Assembly (NCBI RefSeq): GCF_039539445.1
Contig: NZ_BAABDD010000005.1
Location: forward strand, 1-64,000
DNA: 64,000 nucleotides
Reading direction: 5' to 3'
Origin: Salinactinospora qingdaonensis
Lineage (GTDB): Bacteria > Actinomycetota > Actinomycetes > Streptosporangiales > Streptosporangiaceae
Shown here piece by piece: positions 1 to 9,281 of this stretch (positions are counted from its first letter, which is position 1; each line of letters opens with the position of its first letter). A program made the position numbers and the translations under genes. The notes below the pieces were generated by a model. That model was not told where the DNA came from, made no database searches, and was given only the letters and a program-made list of their open reading frames with translations.

Positions 1-62
1 AGGACATGGTCGTCCAGATGGACATAGAGTGCGGTCAGAAGGGCGTCCAGGTTTTTGGTCAC
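1..62 (-). CDS. IS982-like transposase, N-terminal 20 residues (runs off left edge)
   Basis: Reading leftward from a GTG at 62-60 gives VTKNLDALLTALYVHLDDHV. This resembles the N-terminus I know from actinobacterial IS982-family transposases (usually TTNLDALLTALYVK.DD). Only 20 codons lie in the window, so catalytic residues cannot be seen. An in-frame ATG at 89 is a less likely start. If correct, an insertion sequence lies just left of the window and its end falls in about 63-124. Moderate-to-low confidence because of length. Confidence 0.45.
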   Translation of the reverse strand, partial: MTKNLDALLTALYVHLDDHV

Positions 63-124
63 ACATCGATCATGGGCGCCCTTCGCCATGTCCGCGACCG
101 GCCACAAGATTCCCATCAACGATC

Positions 125-270
125 TAGGTTCTGTTTTCGGGCGACTGGAGTGCGGGGATGTGGGGGTGTTCGTCGTCGGCTCGTGTCTCGATCGCTGCGC
201 GATCTCGCCCGCCTGCGAGGGCGCGTGCCCACCGCCCGCCCGCGCCGTCCTTTTCAAAAAACAGAACCTA
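125..270. repeat. MITE-like dispersed element, copy 1 (perfect 13-bp inverted ends)
   Basis: The element starts TAGGTTCTGTTTT (125-137) and ends AAAACAGAACCTA (258-270), a perfect 13-bp terminal inverted repeat around 120 bp of GC-rich sequence. The interior has a hairpin GATCGC-TGC-GCGATC at 190-204. Related copies lie at 15076-15228 and 53707-53839 in the same orientation. There is no coding capacity. It lies beside the putative transposase start, so it may have been mobilised by, or may have attracted, the insertion sequence (inference). Confidence 0.8.
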
Positions 271-676
271 CACCGGCGGAGAACTCGTTAGCTCCACACC
301 CATGTTTCTCGTGACCGGGCGCTCAAGCGCCGACCAGAAAACATCGTCGGGCTCGACATACCCGGCCGGCGGTAGGAGCTGAACTTCTGGGCGTGTTCTC
401 GCCCGTGACGAACACTCTCCCTCGCAGAGCGTTGAGCCAATAGTCCACTACGGAAAGGAGCAGTCGATCATCCTACCTTTGACTCTTTTGCATCGTTTCA
501 AATTCCATTTTTTTCACGGAGAGCGCGGTGACGTTGCGGGAACATAACGTCGCATTAATCGAGGATTGACGGGGGTGGGCGGTTGTGTTTCGCTACTCAC
601 ACTTATCCGGTTCAGTTTGGACATGTGCCGGAACAGGGAAGAGCGCCGTAGCAACGCCGGCGAGTCACTGTTCATC
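271..676. other. Intergenic region upstream of the transporter operon
   Basis: No convincing gene is seen. There is a short inverted repeat GGCGCT/AGCGCC at 318-331 and a less GC-rich stretch around 470-560 that may hold a promoter. Long open frames on the minus strand through here are shadows of the binding-protein gene. Confidence 0.5.
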
Positions 677-690
677 TGGGAGCGCTCCCG
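677..690. promoter_or_regulatory. CelR-type operator
   Basis: TGGGAGCGCTCCCG contains the perfect palindrome GGGAGCGCTCCC (678-689). It matches the 14-bp operator of the LacI-family cellulase regulator CelR of Thermobifida fusca except for the last base. It sits 133 bp before the binding-protein start and presumably makes the importer cellobiose-inducible. Confidence 0.8.
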
Positions 691-822
691 AGGGCATGGG
701 GGATGCCCTGTTATGGGGCGGGTGCGCCGCCAGCGGACTCGTGCAGGGGGGACGGCTTGGTAACCGTTCTCAGTTAGCCCCTTGGGGGATGAGATCCCCG
801 CTAAGGGAGAAGGGACAAAGAA

Positions 823-2547
823 TTGCGAAACCGGCTCAAGTATATCGCCGGTGCCTTGGCGGTGGCGATGACAGCCGCGGCATGCACCGGCGGTGGCGGT
901 GACGAATCTGGCGGCGACAGCGGTGGTGGTGAGGCTTACCCCCGCAACGAGACCCTGTACACCAGTGGTACCCAGTGGGGGCCGCCCTCCACGTGGAATC
1001 CCTTCATGCTGGGCCAGTACACCACCGGCACGGTGGGCTTGGCCTACGAGCCGCTGTTCCTCTACGACCCACTGGAGGGCGACTACCGTCCCTGGTTGGC
1101 CGAGAGCGGTGAGTGGACCGGTGAGGACGTTTACGAGGTCACGCTGCGCGAGGGCGTCGAGTGGTCCGACGGCGAGGCGTTCACCGCCGAGGATGTCGTG
1201 TTCACCATCGAGATGGGCCAGATGGAGACCGTCCACTACCACGACGTGTGGGAGTGGCTGGACAGCGCCGAGGCCGTGGACGAGCGCACGGTGCGCTTCA
1301 CCTTCTCCGACCCCCGCTACCAGGAGTGGGGCCAGTGGATCTACCGCACTCCCATCGTTCCCCAGCACATCTGGCAGGACCGCTCTGAGGAAGAGGTCAC
1401 CAGCGGCGCCAACGAGGACCCGGTCGGCACCGGTCCCTATGTCTATGAGGCTCACGACCAGGACCGCATGATCTGGGCCAAGCGCGACGGCTGGTGGGCT
1501 GAAGATGCCCTCGATCTGGAGGTGCAGCCCAACTACGTCATCGACCTGGTCAACTCCAGCAACGAGACCGCGCTCAACCAGGTTATGCAGGGTGACCTCG
1601 ACCTGAGCAACAACTTCCTGCCCGGCATCGCCGAGATGGTGCAGGGCGAGGGTGGGGTGCATACCTACTACTCCGAGCCGCCCTACATGCTCTCGGCTAA
1701 TACGTCGTGGCTGGTCATGAACACCACGAAGCAGCCGATGGACGATGCGCAGTTCCGCAAGGCCATGGCTCACGCCATCGACGTCGAGCAGATCGTCAAC
1801 GGCGTTTACAGCCAACTCGTCCAAAAGGCCAGCCCAACCGGTCTGCTGCCCATGTGGGAGCAGTACATCGACCAAGACGTCGTCGACGAACTCGGGTTCA
1901 GCCACGACCCCGAGCAAGCCAAGGAGTTGCTGGCCGACGCCGGCTACGAGGACACCAACGACGACGGTTTCGTCGAGAGTCCCGAAGGTGACCCGATCGA
2001 GTTGACGCTGATCGTGCCCAGCGGTTGGACCGACTGGATGGAGGCCGCCCGCGTCATCAGCGAGGGCGCCCAAGCCGCAGGCATCAACGTCGTCGCCGAA
2101 TTCCCCGACCAGAACGCGCTCTTCGACCAGCGCGCCAGCGGCGACTACGACATGCTCATCAACAACGAGCGCCAGATGAGCAGCTCGCCGTGGACCTACT
2201 ACGAGTACATGTTCCAGATCCCCGTCAAGGAGTCGCAGACCGACGTCAACTTCGGTCGCTACGAGAACGAGGAAGCCTGGGAACTGGTCGAAGAGCTCAA
2301 CCGGGTTTCCGTCGACGACACCGAGGCCATGAAGGACATCGCCTCGCAGTTGCAGGAGATCCAGCTTGAGGAGATGCCGCTGATCCCGCTGTGGTACAAC
2401 GGCCTGTGGTCGCAGGCCAACGAGTCCACTTGGACCAACTGGCCCTCAGCCGACGGCGACAACACCCACATCCCGGCCACCTGGCACGGCTACTTCCAGT
2501 TGGGAAGCATCCTGATGCTGACCGAGCTCGAACCGGCATCCGAGTAG
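823..2547 (+). CDS. ABC transporter substrate-binding lipoprotein, oligosaccharide type (SBP_bac_5)
   Basis: This 574-aa extracytoplasmic binding protein has a TTG start after GGGAGAAGGGA. A lipoprotein signal runs through a hydrophobic stretch to a lipobox ending MTAAAC, followed by a Gly/Asp/Ser-rich linker. The body has the layout of family 5 (dipeptide/oligopeptide) binding proteins; early segments such as GPPSTWNPFMLGQ and PWLAESGEW resemble the cello-oligosaccharide-binding branch known from Thermotoga. It heads a five-gene transport operon behind a CelR box and ahead of a beta-mannosidase, so cello- or manno-oligosaccharides are more likely ligands than peptides. Ligand identity is inference. 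Confidence 0.88.
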   Translation: MRNRLKYIAGALAVAMTAAACTGGGGDESGGDSGGGEAYPRNETLYTSGTQWGPPSTWNPFMLGQYTTGTVGLAYEPLFLYDPLEGDYRPWLAESGEWTGEDVYEVTLREGVEWSDGEAFTAEDVVFTIEMGQMETVHYHDVWEWLDSAEAVDERTVRFTFSDPRYQEWGQWIYRTPIVPQHIWQDRSEEEVTSGANEDPVGTGPYVYEAHDQDRMIWAKRDGWWAEDALDLEVQPNYVIDLVNSSNETALNQVMQGDLDLSNNFLPGIAEMVQGEGGVHTYYSEPPYMLSANTSWLVMNTTKQPMDDAQFRKAMAHAIDVEQIVNGVYSQLVQKASPTGLLPMWEQYIDQDVVDELGFSHDPEQAKELLADAGYEDTNDDGFVESPEGDPIELTLIVPSGWTDWMEAARVISEGAQAAGINVVAEFPDQNALFDQRASGDYDMLINNERQMSSSPWTYYEYMFQIPVKESQTDVNFGRYENEEAWELVEELNRVSVDDTEAMKDIASQLQEIQLEEMPLIPLWYNGLWSQANESTWTNWPSADGDNTHIPATWHGYFQLGSILMLTELEPASE

Positions 2548-2575
2548 GACCAGGATCAACCAGGCAGCCGGTAAC

Positions 2576-2620
2576 GGTCCCCGCCCCACTCTCGCCCCTC
2601 GCGGGAGAGGGGCGGGGACC
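2576..2620 (+). other. Intercistronic stem-loop between binding protein and permease
   Basis: GGTCCCCGCCCC (2576-2587) pairs perfectly with GGGGCGGGGACC (2609-2620), with further pairing possible inside the loop. There is no T-tract. Position after the binding-protein gene is typical of hairpins that protect or partially attenuate the mRNA so the binding protein is made in excess over the membrane components. Confidence 0.75.
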
Positions 2621-2652
2621 CTTCGCCGGACGCCGCCGGCTAGGAGGCCCGG

Positions 2653-3648
2653 TTGCGACAGTACTTCGGCAGAAAGCTCTTCATCTACACGCTCACGTTC
2701 ATCGTGGCGGTGACCGTCAACTGGATGATCCCGCGGTTCATGCCCGGCGATCCGATCCAGAGCAGGCTGGCCCGAACCTCGCTGCAAAGCGCCGAGGCGA
2801 CCGCGGCGATGGAGCAGTACTTCAACGATGTCTTCGGGCTCGACGTGCCCGTCTGGCAGCAGTATCTGAACTTCTGGGTGTCGCTGTTCCAAGGCGACCT
2901 GGGCGTCAGCATCTGGCTGTTCCCCCGCGACGTGTCCTCGGTCATCATGGACGCCATCCCCTACAGCATCGCCCTGCTGCTGCCCGCGATCCTGCTGAGC
3001 TGGTACGTGGGTAACAAGTTTGGTGCCTTCGCCGCCCGCAGCAAGTGGCTCGACAACACGATGCTGCCGGTGGGCTACATCCTCACGGCGACCCCCTACA
3101 TGTGGCTGGCCCTGCTGCTGGCCTGGAGCCTGGGCATTGTCGCCGGAATCTTCCCGGTCGCGGGAGCCTACGGCTTCGGCCTACAACCCGACTGGTCGTT
3201 GCGGTTCATCAGCAGCCTGCTGATGCACTGGTTCCTCCCGTTCCTCTCGATGTTCCTCGTCGCGCTGGGCGGCTGGGCCATCGGTATGCGCAACATGATC
3301 ATCTACGAGTTGGAGTCGGACTACTCCAACTACCTGGAGGCCCTGGGGGCGCCCCGCCGGCTGGTGCGTCGCTACGCCTTCCGTAACGCGATGCTGCCCC
3401 AGCTCACCGGGTTGGCCGTGCAACTGGGCACCATCGTCGCCGGTTCCCTGCTCACCGAGATCGTCTTCGCCTACCCCGGACTGGGCTACTTGATCCTGCA
3501 AGCGATCCAGAACCAGGACTTCTTCCTGCTCCAGGGAGCCTTCCTGTTCATCGTCATCGGTGTACTACTGGCCAACTTCATCGTCGACATCATCTACGTC
3601 ATGGTCGATCCGCGGGTCCGCACCCAGATGCAAGGAGAGGCCGCATGA
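2653..3648 (+). CDS. ABC transporter permease, DppB/OppB type
   Basis: A 331-aa inner-membrane permease with a TTG start 5 nt after AGGAGG (2642-2647). The N-terminus (FGRKLFIYTLTFIVAVTVNW) is the first membrane helix of DppB-type subunits, followed by a large extracytoplasmic loop and about five more helices. The EAA loop is visible around YLEALGAPRRLVRRYAFRNA, which docks on the ATPases. It ends in an ATGA overlap with the next permease, so the pair is translationally coupled. Confidence 0.92.
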   Translation: MRQYFGRKLFIYTLTFIVAVTVNWMIPRFMPGDPIQSRLARTSLQSAEATAAMEQYFNDVFGLDVPVWQQYLNFWVSLFQGDLGVSIWLFPRDVSSVIMDAIPYSIALLLPAILLSWYVGNKFGAFAARSKWLDNTMLPVGYILTATPYMWLALLLAWSLGIVAGIFPVAGAYGFGLQPDWSLRFISSLLMHWFLPFLSMFLVALGGWAIGMRNMIIYELESDYSNYLEALGAPRRLVRRYAFRNAMLPQLTGLAVQLGTIVAGSLLTEIVFAYPGLGYLILQAIQNQDFFLLQGAFLFIVIGVLLANFIVDIIYVMVDPRVRTQMQGEAA

Positions 3649-4625
3649 GTTCGGAGCAGACAGAGCAGACCCCTCACGGCTTTGCTGCCGACCCCGTGTC
3701 CAACGACACCCACGCCGACAGCGCAGCCGAGCCCACCCCGGCTGCTGTCCCCACAGAGGACACTCCCCTGTTCAGCGAGCGCCGCAAGGCTGAAGGTCTC
3801 TACTTCGCCCTGCGCAACAAGAAGCTCGTCGGCGGCCTCAGCGTGGTCACACTGTTCCTCGTCATGGGCATCGTCGCCCCGATGTTCATCGATCACCCGC
3901 CCAACGAGTACGTCGGCCCTTCCAACGCGCCCCCCTCCGGGGAGTACTGGTTCGGCACCACCAACTTCGGTCAGGACATCTACGCGCAGTTCGTCTACGG
4001 CCTGCGCTCCACCTTCCTGGTCGGGATCTTCGGCGGCGGCGTCGCCGCCCTCGTGGGGATGCTGGTCGGCTTCATCGCCGGCTACCGCGGCGGCATCGTC
4101 GACGAGATCCTGAACATGATCACCAACGTCGTGCTGGTGCTGCCCGCGCTGGCGGTGCTGCTGGTTGTGGCGGCCTACCTGGAGAACAGGGGGGTGGCCG
4201 TGCAGTCCTTCTTCATCGGTCTCACCTCCTGGCCCTGGGCGGCGCGCGCCGTGCGTGCCCAGACGCTCTCCCTCAGCGCCCGCGACTTCGTGGGGCTGGC
4301 CAAGCTCAGCGGCGTCAAGACTCGCCACATCATCTTCCGCGAGATCGCGCCGAACATGAGCTCCTACCTGTTCATGATGTTCATCCTGCTCTTCGGCGGC
4401 GCCGTGCTCATCGCCGCCGGGCTGGACTTCATCGGGTTCGGCCCCACCAACGGCATCTCGCTGGGGTTGATGATGCACCACGCGGTCAACTGGGGTGCGC
4501 TGCAACTGGGGATGTGGTGGTGGTTCGTCCCGCCGGGGCTCGGCATCACGGCCATTGTCGGGGCGATGTACATCATGAACGTCGGCCTGGACGAAGTCTT
4601 CAACCCCAAACTGAGGGAGATGTGA
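3645..4625 (+). CDS. ABC transporter permease, DppC/OppC type
   Basis: A 326-aa second permease; its ATG overlaps the previous stop (ATGA). It has a long hydrophilic N-terminus of about 55 residues rich in Glu/Pro/Thr, a first helix around GLSVVTLFLVMGIVAPMF, the DppC-type segment YWFGTTNFGQDIYAQFVYG, and an EAA loop near FVGLAKLSGVKTRHIIFREI. It forms the membrane channel with the preceding gene. Its last bases GTGA overlap the following ATPase start. Confidence 0.92.
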   Translation: MSSEQTEQTPHGFAADPVSNDTHADSAAEPTPAAVPTEDTPLFSERRKAEGLYFALRNKKLVGGLSVVTLFLVMGIVAPMFIDHPPNEYVGPSNAPPSGEYWFGTTNFGQDIYAQFVYGLRSTFLVGIFGGGVAALVGMLVGFIAGYRGGIVDEILNMITNVVLVLPALAVLLVVAAYLENRGVAVQSFFIGLTSWPWAARAVRAQTLSLSARDFVGLAKLSGVKTRHIIFREIAPNMSSYLFMMFILLFGGAVLIAAGLDFIGFGPTNGISLGLMMHHAVNWGALQLGMWWWFVPPGLGITAIVGAMYIMNVGLDEVFNPKLREM

Positions 4626-5581
4626 GCACCGTGAGCCTACGGGTCGACGACCTCAGGGTCTACTACCGGACGCTGCGCGGGGACGTACAAGCCCTGGACG
4701 GGACCACGTTCGCCCTCGACGACGGGGAGATCATGGGACTGGCCGGAGAGTCCGGCAGCGGCAAGTCCACACTGAGCAAGAGCCTGATCCGCCTCGACGG
4801 CAGGATGAGATACATCGGGGGAACCGTGGAACTGGACGGCTGCAAGCTGCCCATCCACGACTCCGCCAACATGAACAAGCACCGCTTCCGAGAAGTCTCC
4901 ATCATCCCGCAGTACGCCATGAGCGCGATGAACCCCACGCGCAAGATCGGCAAGATGACCGCGGAGCTGCTGGAGTCGCGAGGGGTCACCTTCAAGACGG
5001 TGCTGCCGGAGCTGCGGCGCCGCATCGAACTGGTGGGCCTCTCGCCCGACGTGCTCAACCGCTACCCGATCGAACTGTCGGGCGGGATGAAGCAGCGCAT
5101 GGTGATGGTGCTGTCCACCCTGCTCGACCCTTCGCTGCTGATCGCCGACGAGGTGACCTCGGCGCTGGACGTCTCCACGCAGCGGGCCGTGGCCGAGACG
5201 CTCGTGGAGTTTCGCGACCGCGAATTCGTCAAGAGCATGATCGTCGTCACGCACGACATTTCACTCGTGGCCCAGATCGCCGACAGCATCATGGTGATGT
5301 ACGCCGGAAAGCTCGCGGAGAAGGCCCCCACCGAGACCATCGTCAACTCTCCGCGTCACCCCTACACCCAACTGCTGATCTCCTCGCTGCCCGAGGTCGG
5401 CGTCAAGTACGAGGACAAGCGCCTCGCCGGCATCCCGGGCAGCCCGCCCCAGTTGCTCAACCCCCCAACAGGCTGCCGGTTCAAGGACCGCTGCCCGATG
5501 GCCTTCGACAAGTGTGAGGAGGAGCCTCCCTTCGTCGAGGTCGCGCCCAACCACCAAGTCGCCTGCTGGAAAGCCGCGTGA
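4622..5581 (+). CDS. ABC transporter ATP-binding protein, DppD/OppD type
   Basis: A 319-aa ATPase. I place the start at the GTG at 4622, overlapping the permease stop, because the open frame further upstream lies inside the permease gene. Motifs are Walker A GESGSGKST, signature LSGGMKQRM, Walker B LLIADEVTSALD and the H-loop VVTHDIS. The C-terminal oligopeptide-transporter domain includes the Cys-containing stretch PPTGCRFKDRCPMAFDKCEE. It pairs with the next ATPase to power import. Confidence 0.92.
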   Translation: MSTVSLRVDDLRVYYRTLRGDVQALDGTTFALDDGEIMGLAGESGSGKSTLSKSLIRLDGRMRYIGGTVELDGCKLPIHDSANMNKHRFREVSIIPQYAMSAMNPTRKIGKMTAELLESRGVTFKTVLPELRRRIELVGLSPDVLNRYPIELSGGMKQRMVMVLSTLLDPSLLIADEVTSALDVSTQRAVAETLVEFRDREFVKSMIVVTHDISLVAQIADSIMVMYAGKLAEKAPTETIVNSPRHPYTQLLISSLPEVGVKYEDKRLAGIPGSPPQLLNPPTGCRFKDRCPMAFDKCEEEPPFVEVAPNHQVACWKAA

Positions 5582-5585
5582 GGGC

Positions 5586-6545
5586 ATGCTGAAACTCGAT
5601 TCGATCTCCAAGGTCTACCGGGTGGGCACCTTCGGTGGCCAGACGCTGACCGCCGTCCGCGACGTCAGCTTCGACATCGGCCCCGGCGAGGTGGTCTCCC
5701 TCATCGGTGAGAGCGGTAGCGGCAAAAGCACGATCGGCAAGATGATCCTGCGGCTGTCCGGCGTCACCCGCGGCTCGATCAGCTTCGACGGCACCGACAT
5801 CGCCACCCTGTCCGGACGAAAGAAGCTGAAGGAGTACTACCGGCACGTGCAGGGCGTCTTCCAGGACCCCTTCAGCTCCTACAACCCCGTCTTCAAAGCC
5901 GACCGGGTCTTCGAGATGGTCAGAAAGGAGTACTTCCCCCGCCTCAGCACCGGTGAGTGGGAGAAGAAGCTCCGCTCGTCGCTGGAAGTGGTGCGCCTCG
6001 ACCCCAACCAGGTCCTCAACAAGTACCCGCACCAGCTCAGCGGCGGCCAGTTGCAGCGCCTCCTGATCGCCCGCGCCCTGCTGCTGGACATCAAATTCCT
6101 GGTCGCTGACGAGGTGATCAGCATGCTCGACGCCTCCACTCGCATCGACGTGCTCAACCTGCTCGCCGACTTGAAGGCGCGTGGCCTGGGCATCCTCTTC
6201 ATCACCCACGACCTGGCGCTGGGCAACTACGTCAGTGACCGCACCGTGATCCTGCGCAACGGCCGAATCGTGGAGATGGGCGAGACCGAGGAGGTGTTCG
6301 CGAACCCGCTGCACCCCTACACCACCCGGCTGCTGTCCTCGGTCCCCCAGATGCACCGCAAGTGGGCCGAGGTAGAGGCCGAACTCCAGGCTCAGGCCCC
6401 CCAGGGGCAGAGCCGCTGTCTCTACCACGACCGGTACCCTTCTGACGGCGCGACCACGGACGCCCCCGATGGGCCGCCGCTGGCAGAAGTGGCGAGCGGT
6501 CACTTCGTGGGATGTTTCCGCGTCGACGAAGAAGGAGAGTGCTGA
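5586..6545 (+). CDS. ABC transporter ATP-binding protein, DppF/OppF type
   Basis: A 319-aa ATPase starting at ATG 5586, four bases after the preceding stop. Walker A is GESGSGKSTIGK, signature LSGGQLQRL, and Walker B LVADEVISMLD with H-loop FITHDLA. The Walker B region reads EVISMLDAST rather than the usual EPTSALD, a mild deviation common in this subgroup. The C-terminal family tail with Cys (RCLYHDRYP and HFVGCFRVDE) is present. It is the last transport gene before a 216-bp gap. Confidence 0.9.
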   Translation: MLKLDSISKVYRVGTFGGQTLTAVRDVSFDIGPGEVVSLIGESGSGKSTIGKMILRLSGVTRGSISFDGTDIATLSGRKKLKEYYRHVQGVFQDPFSSYNPVFKADRVFEMVRKEYFPRLSTGEWEKKLRSSLEVVRLDPNQVLNKYPHQLSGGQLQRLLIARALLLDIKFLVADEVISMLDASTRIDVLNLLADLKARGLGILFITHDLALGNYVSDRTVILRNGRIVEMGETEEVFANPLHPYTTRLLSSVPQMHRKWAEVEAELQAQAPQGQSRCLYHDRYPSDGATTDAPDGPPLAEVASGHFVGCFRVDEEGEC

Positions 6546-6761
6546 CCCTCACCCCTTCCCGGCTACCGGCCGCGATCGTGGCCGGACCGCCCGGGCGCCG
6601 CCGACGTGCCGGGGGAGGGGTGTGTCCGGACACCCGTTGAGGCCGCCGGCGCCCCACAAGGACCTGCCCTTCCGGGGCGGCCGAGCAGCCTCACCCGGGT
6701 TCACCCATGGCCAGCACACTACGTCACCACATGAACGCTCCACGGAGATCACGGAGATCAC
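6546..6761. other. Gap before the mannosidase with CCGG-centred palindrome
   Basis: The 216-bp gap between the transporter and mannosidase genes holds the palindrome GTGTCCGGACAC (6622-6633). Its central CG is the layout of LacI-family operators, but it could also be part of an mRNA hairpin. GGAGATCACGGAGATCAC just before 6762 supplies the ribosome site. Confidence 0.45.
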
Positions 6762-9281
6762 ATGGCACTGCGCATCGACCTGCGCGACAACTGGACGCTG
6801 CGAGCGGTGGGAGGTGAGCGCGTCCCCACGGCAGTGGCGACGGCGGAGATCCCGGCGCGGACACCGGGATGCGTCCACACCGACCTCCTCGCCGCGGATC
6901 TGATCCCCGATCCCTACCTCGACGCCAATGAAAACGAGCTGTCCTGGATCGGCCGCACCGACTGGCGTTACAGCACCGCCTTCACCTCGGACACGCTCAC
7001 CGGCGCCGAACGGGTCGATCTGGTCTGCGAGGGGCTGGACACGGTCGCCGACCTGGTCGTCAACGGCCACCAGGTCGGCAGCACCCGCAACATGCACCGC
7101 AGCTACCGTTTCGACATCACCCCAGTGGTGCGCGAGACCAACAACACCCTCGACATCACCTTCGGCTCCGCCTACCGCTACGCCGAGGCCGTGCGCGACG
7201 AGCTGGGCGACCGCCCCTGCGCCTACCCCGAGCCCTTCGCGTTCATCCGCAAGATGGCCTGCAACTTCGGGTGGGATTGGGGGCCCACACTGGTCACCGC
7301 CGGCATCTGGCGTCCCCTCTGGCTGCACGCGTGGAGCACCGCCCGGCTCGCCCAGGTACGCCCGGAGATCACCGTCACCACCGGTCCCGACGGGCGTGCC
7401 CATGGGCAGGTCGTGCTGCATGTCGATGTCGAACGCACTGACAGCGGCACCGCCACCCCCCTCACCCTGGCCGTCGAGGTAGCCGGTGTGCGCCAGGAGG
7501 TCACCGTCGCGCCCGGCGAGACCGCCGCGCGCGTGGAACTGACCGTGCCCGATCCTCGCCTGTGGTGGCCCCGCGGCTACGGTGAAGCCGCGCTCTACCC
7601 GCTCGCGCTCACCCTCACCGCCGCCGGTGAGGAGCTCGACACCTGGCAGCGCGACATCGGGTTTCGCGCCGTGGAGCTCGACACGCGCCCCGACGGCGAC
7701 GGCGCCCGCTTCGCCCTCATCGTCAACGGCACCCCCATCTTGGTCAAAGGCGCCAACTGGATTCCCGACGACTGCTTCCCGCACCGGGTGGACCGTGACC
7801 GCTATAGCCGTCGCATCGACCAAGCCATTGACGCGGGCATGAACCTGCTGCGGATCTGGGGCGGCGGCCGATACGAGAGTGAGGACTTCTACGAGCTGTG
7901 TGACCGGCGGGGGGTGCTGGTGTGGCAGGATTTCCTCTTCGCCTGCGCCGCCTACCCGGAGGAGTCCCCCATCGCCGAAGAGGTGGAGGCCGAGGCCCGC
8001 GACAACGTGGTGCGGCTGGCCGCCTACCCCAGCCTCGTGCTGTGGAACGGCAACAACGAGAACATCTGGGGACACGCCGACTGGGGGTGGCGCGAGGAAC
8101 TGGGCGATCTCAGTTGGGGAGAGGACTACTACCTGCGCATGCTGCCGCGCGTGGTGGCCGAACTCGATCCCACCCGCCCTTACTGGCCCGGCAGCCCCTA
8201 CTCCGGCCACGGCGAGATCCACCCCAACGACGAGCGCCACGGCCCCATGCACATCTGGGACGTGTGGAACGAGCGCGACTACACCCGTTACCTCGACTAC
8301 CGGCCCCGGTTCGTCGCCGAGTTCGGCTTCCAGGCTCCGCCCACCTACGCCACCCTGCGCCGCTCGGTCAGCGACACGCCGCTGCGCCCGGACTCGCCGG
8401 GCATGCTGCACCACCAGAAGGCCGAAGACGGCAACGGCAAACTCGCTCGCGGGCTGGCCCACCACTTTCCCACCCCCGCCGACTTCGACGACTGGCACTA
8501 TCTCACCCAGGTCAACCAGGCGCGGGCCATCACGCTGGGTATCGAGCACTTCCGGGCCCAATGGCCTGACTGCACCGGAGCGGTGGTTTGGCAACTCAAC
8601 GACTGTTGGCCGGTGACCTCGTGGGCGGCTGTCGACGGGGACGCGCGCCGCAAACCGCTGTGGTACGCGCTGCGGCGGGTTTTCCGAGACCGTTGGCTCG
8701 GGCTGTGCCGCGACACCGACGGGGTCGTGCTGGTCGTCTCCAACGACACCGACCGGGAGTGGAGCGGAACGGTCACCCTCAGCCGTCGAGGCTTCGACAG
8801 CGACAGCGGCGGTCCCGGTACTGAGACCACTCAGGAGTTTCGCGTAGAGCCTCGGGGGATGTGGCGGCTGCCCGTGCCCGCGGCGATCGCCGCGGCCCAG
8901 CGCCCCGAGAGCGAACTGATCACGGCCGATACCAACAGCGGGGAGCGTGCTCTCTGGTTCTTCGCCGAGGACATCGAGCTGGCCTACCCTGCGCCGGACT
9001 TCGAGGCCAAAGTGGATACCACGGCGTTGGGCGGCAACGATCTCAAGGTCACCGTGACGGCTCGCAGCCTGCTGCGTGACCTCTCCCTGTTCCCCGACCG
9101 CCTTGACCCCGCCGTCGAGGCCGACGACATGCTGGTCACACTGCTGCCAGGGGAGTCCCACACCTTTACCGTGCGCGGCGGTGGCGGCCTCGACCCCGAA
9201 GCCGTAGTGGCGCCACCGGTGCTGCGCTGCGTCAACGAGGCAGTCCGCACCGCCAGGCAGGCCCCACACCCGGCTTCCTGA
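6762..9281 (+). CDS. Beta-mannosidase, glycoside hydrolase family 2
   Basis: An 839-aa cytoplasmic enzyme without a signal peptide, expected to release mannose from the non-reducing end of imported beta-1,4-manno-oligosaccharides. The order is a jelly-roll sugar-binding domain (about 1-170, with MACNFGWDWGPTL), immunoglobulin-like domain (about 180-290), TIM barrel (about 295-600) and C-terminal beta domains. The GH2 acid/base region LVLWNGNNENIWG and the nucleophile region RFVAEFGFQAPPT are visible. Length fits the family, including the intracellular beta-mannosidase known from T. fusca. It follows the CelR-box transporter, suggesting co-regulated uptake and cleavage of mannan fragments. Confidence 0.92.
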   Translation: MALRIDLRDNWTLRAVGGERVPTAVATAEIPARTPGCVHTDLLAADLIPDPYLDANENELSWIGRTDWRYSTAFTSDTLTGAERVDLVCEGLDTVADLVVNGHQVGSTRNMHRSYRFDITPVVRETNNTLDITFGSAYRYAEAVRDELGDRPCAYPEPFAFIRKMACNFGWDWGPTLVTAGIWRPLWLHAWSTARLAQVRPEITVTTGPDGRAHGQVVLHVDVERTDSGTATPLTLAVEVAGVRQEVTVAPGETAARVELTVPDPRLWWPRGYGEAALYPLALTLTAAGEELDTWQRDIGFRAVELDTRPDGDGARFALIVNGTPILVKGANWIPDDCFPHRVDRDRYSRRIDQAIDAGMNLLRIWGGGRYESEDFYELCDRRGVLVWQDFLFACAAYPEESPIAEEVEAEARDNVVRLAAYPSLVLWNGNNENIWGHADWGWREELGDLSWGEDYYLRMLPRVVAELDPTRPYWPGSPYSGHGEIHPNDERHGPMHIWDVWNERDYTRYLDYRPRFVAEFGFQAPPTYATLRRSVSDTPLRPDSPGMLHHQKAEDGNGKLARGLAHHFPTPADFDDWHYLTQVNQARAITLGIEHFRAQWPDCTGAVVWQLNDCWPVTSWAAVDGDARRKPLWYALRRVFRDRWLGLCRDTDGVVLVVSNDTDREWSGTVTLSRRGFDSDSGGPGTETTQEFRVEPRGMWRLPVPAAIAAAQRPESELITADTNSGERALWFFAEDIELAYPAPDFEAKVDTTALGGNDLKVTVTARSLLRDLSLFPDRLDPAVEADDMLVTLLPGESHTFTVRGGGGLDPEAVVAPPVLRCVNEAVRTARQAPHPAS

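Noticed and set aside
514..2073. 519-codon open frame on the minus strand opposite the binding-protein gene
   Set aside because: It is a GC-bias shadow: repetitive Val/Gly/Asp/His composition, no domain, and it lies wholly antisense to a clear SBP_bac_5 gene.
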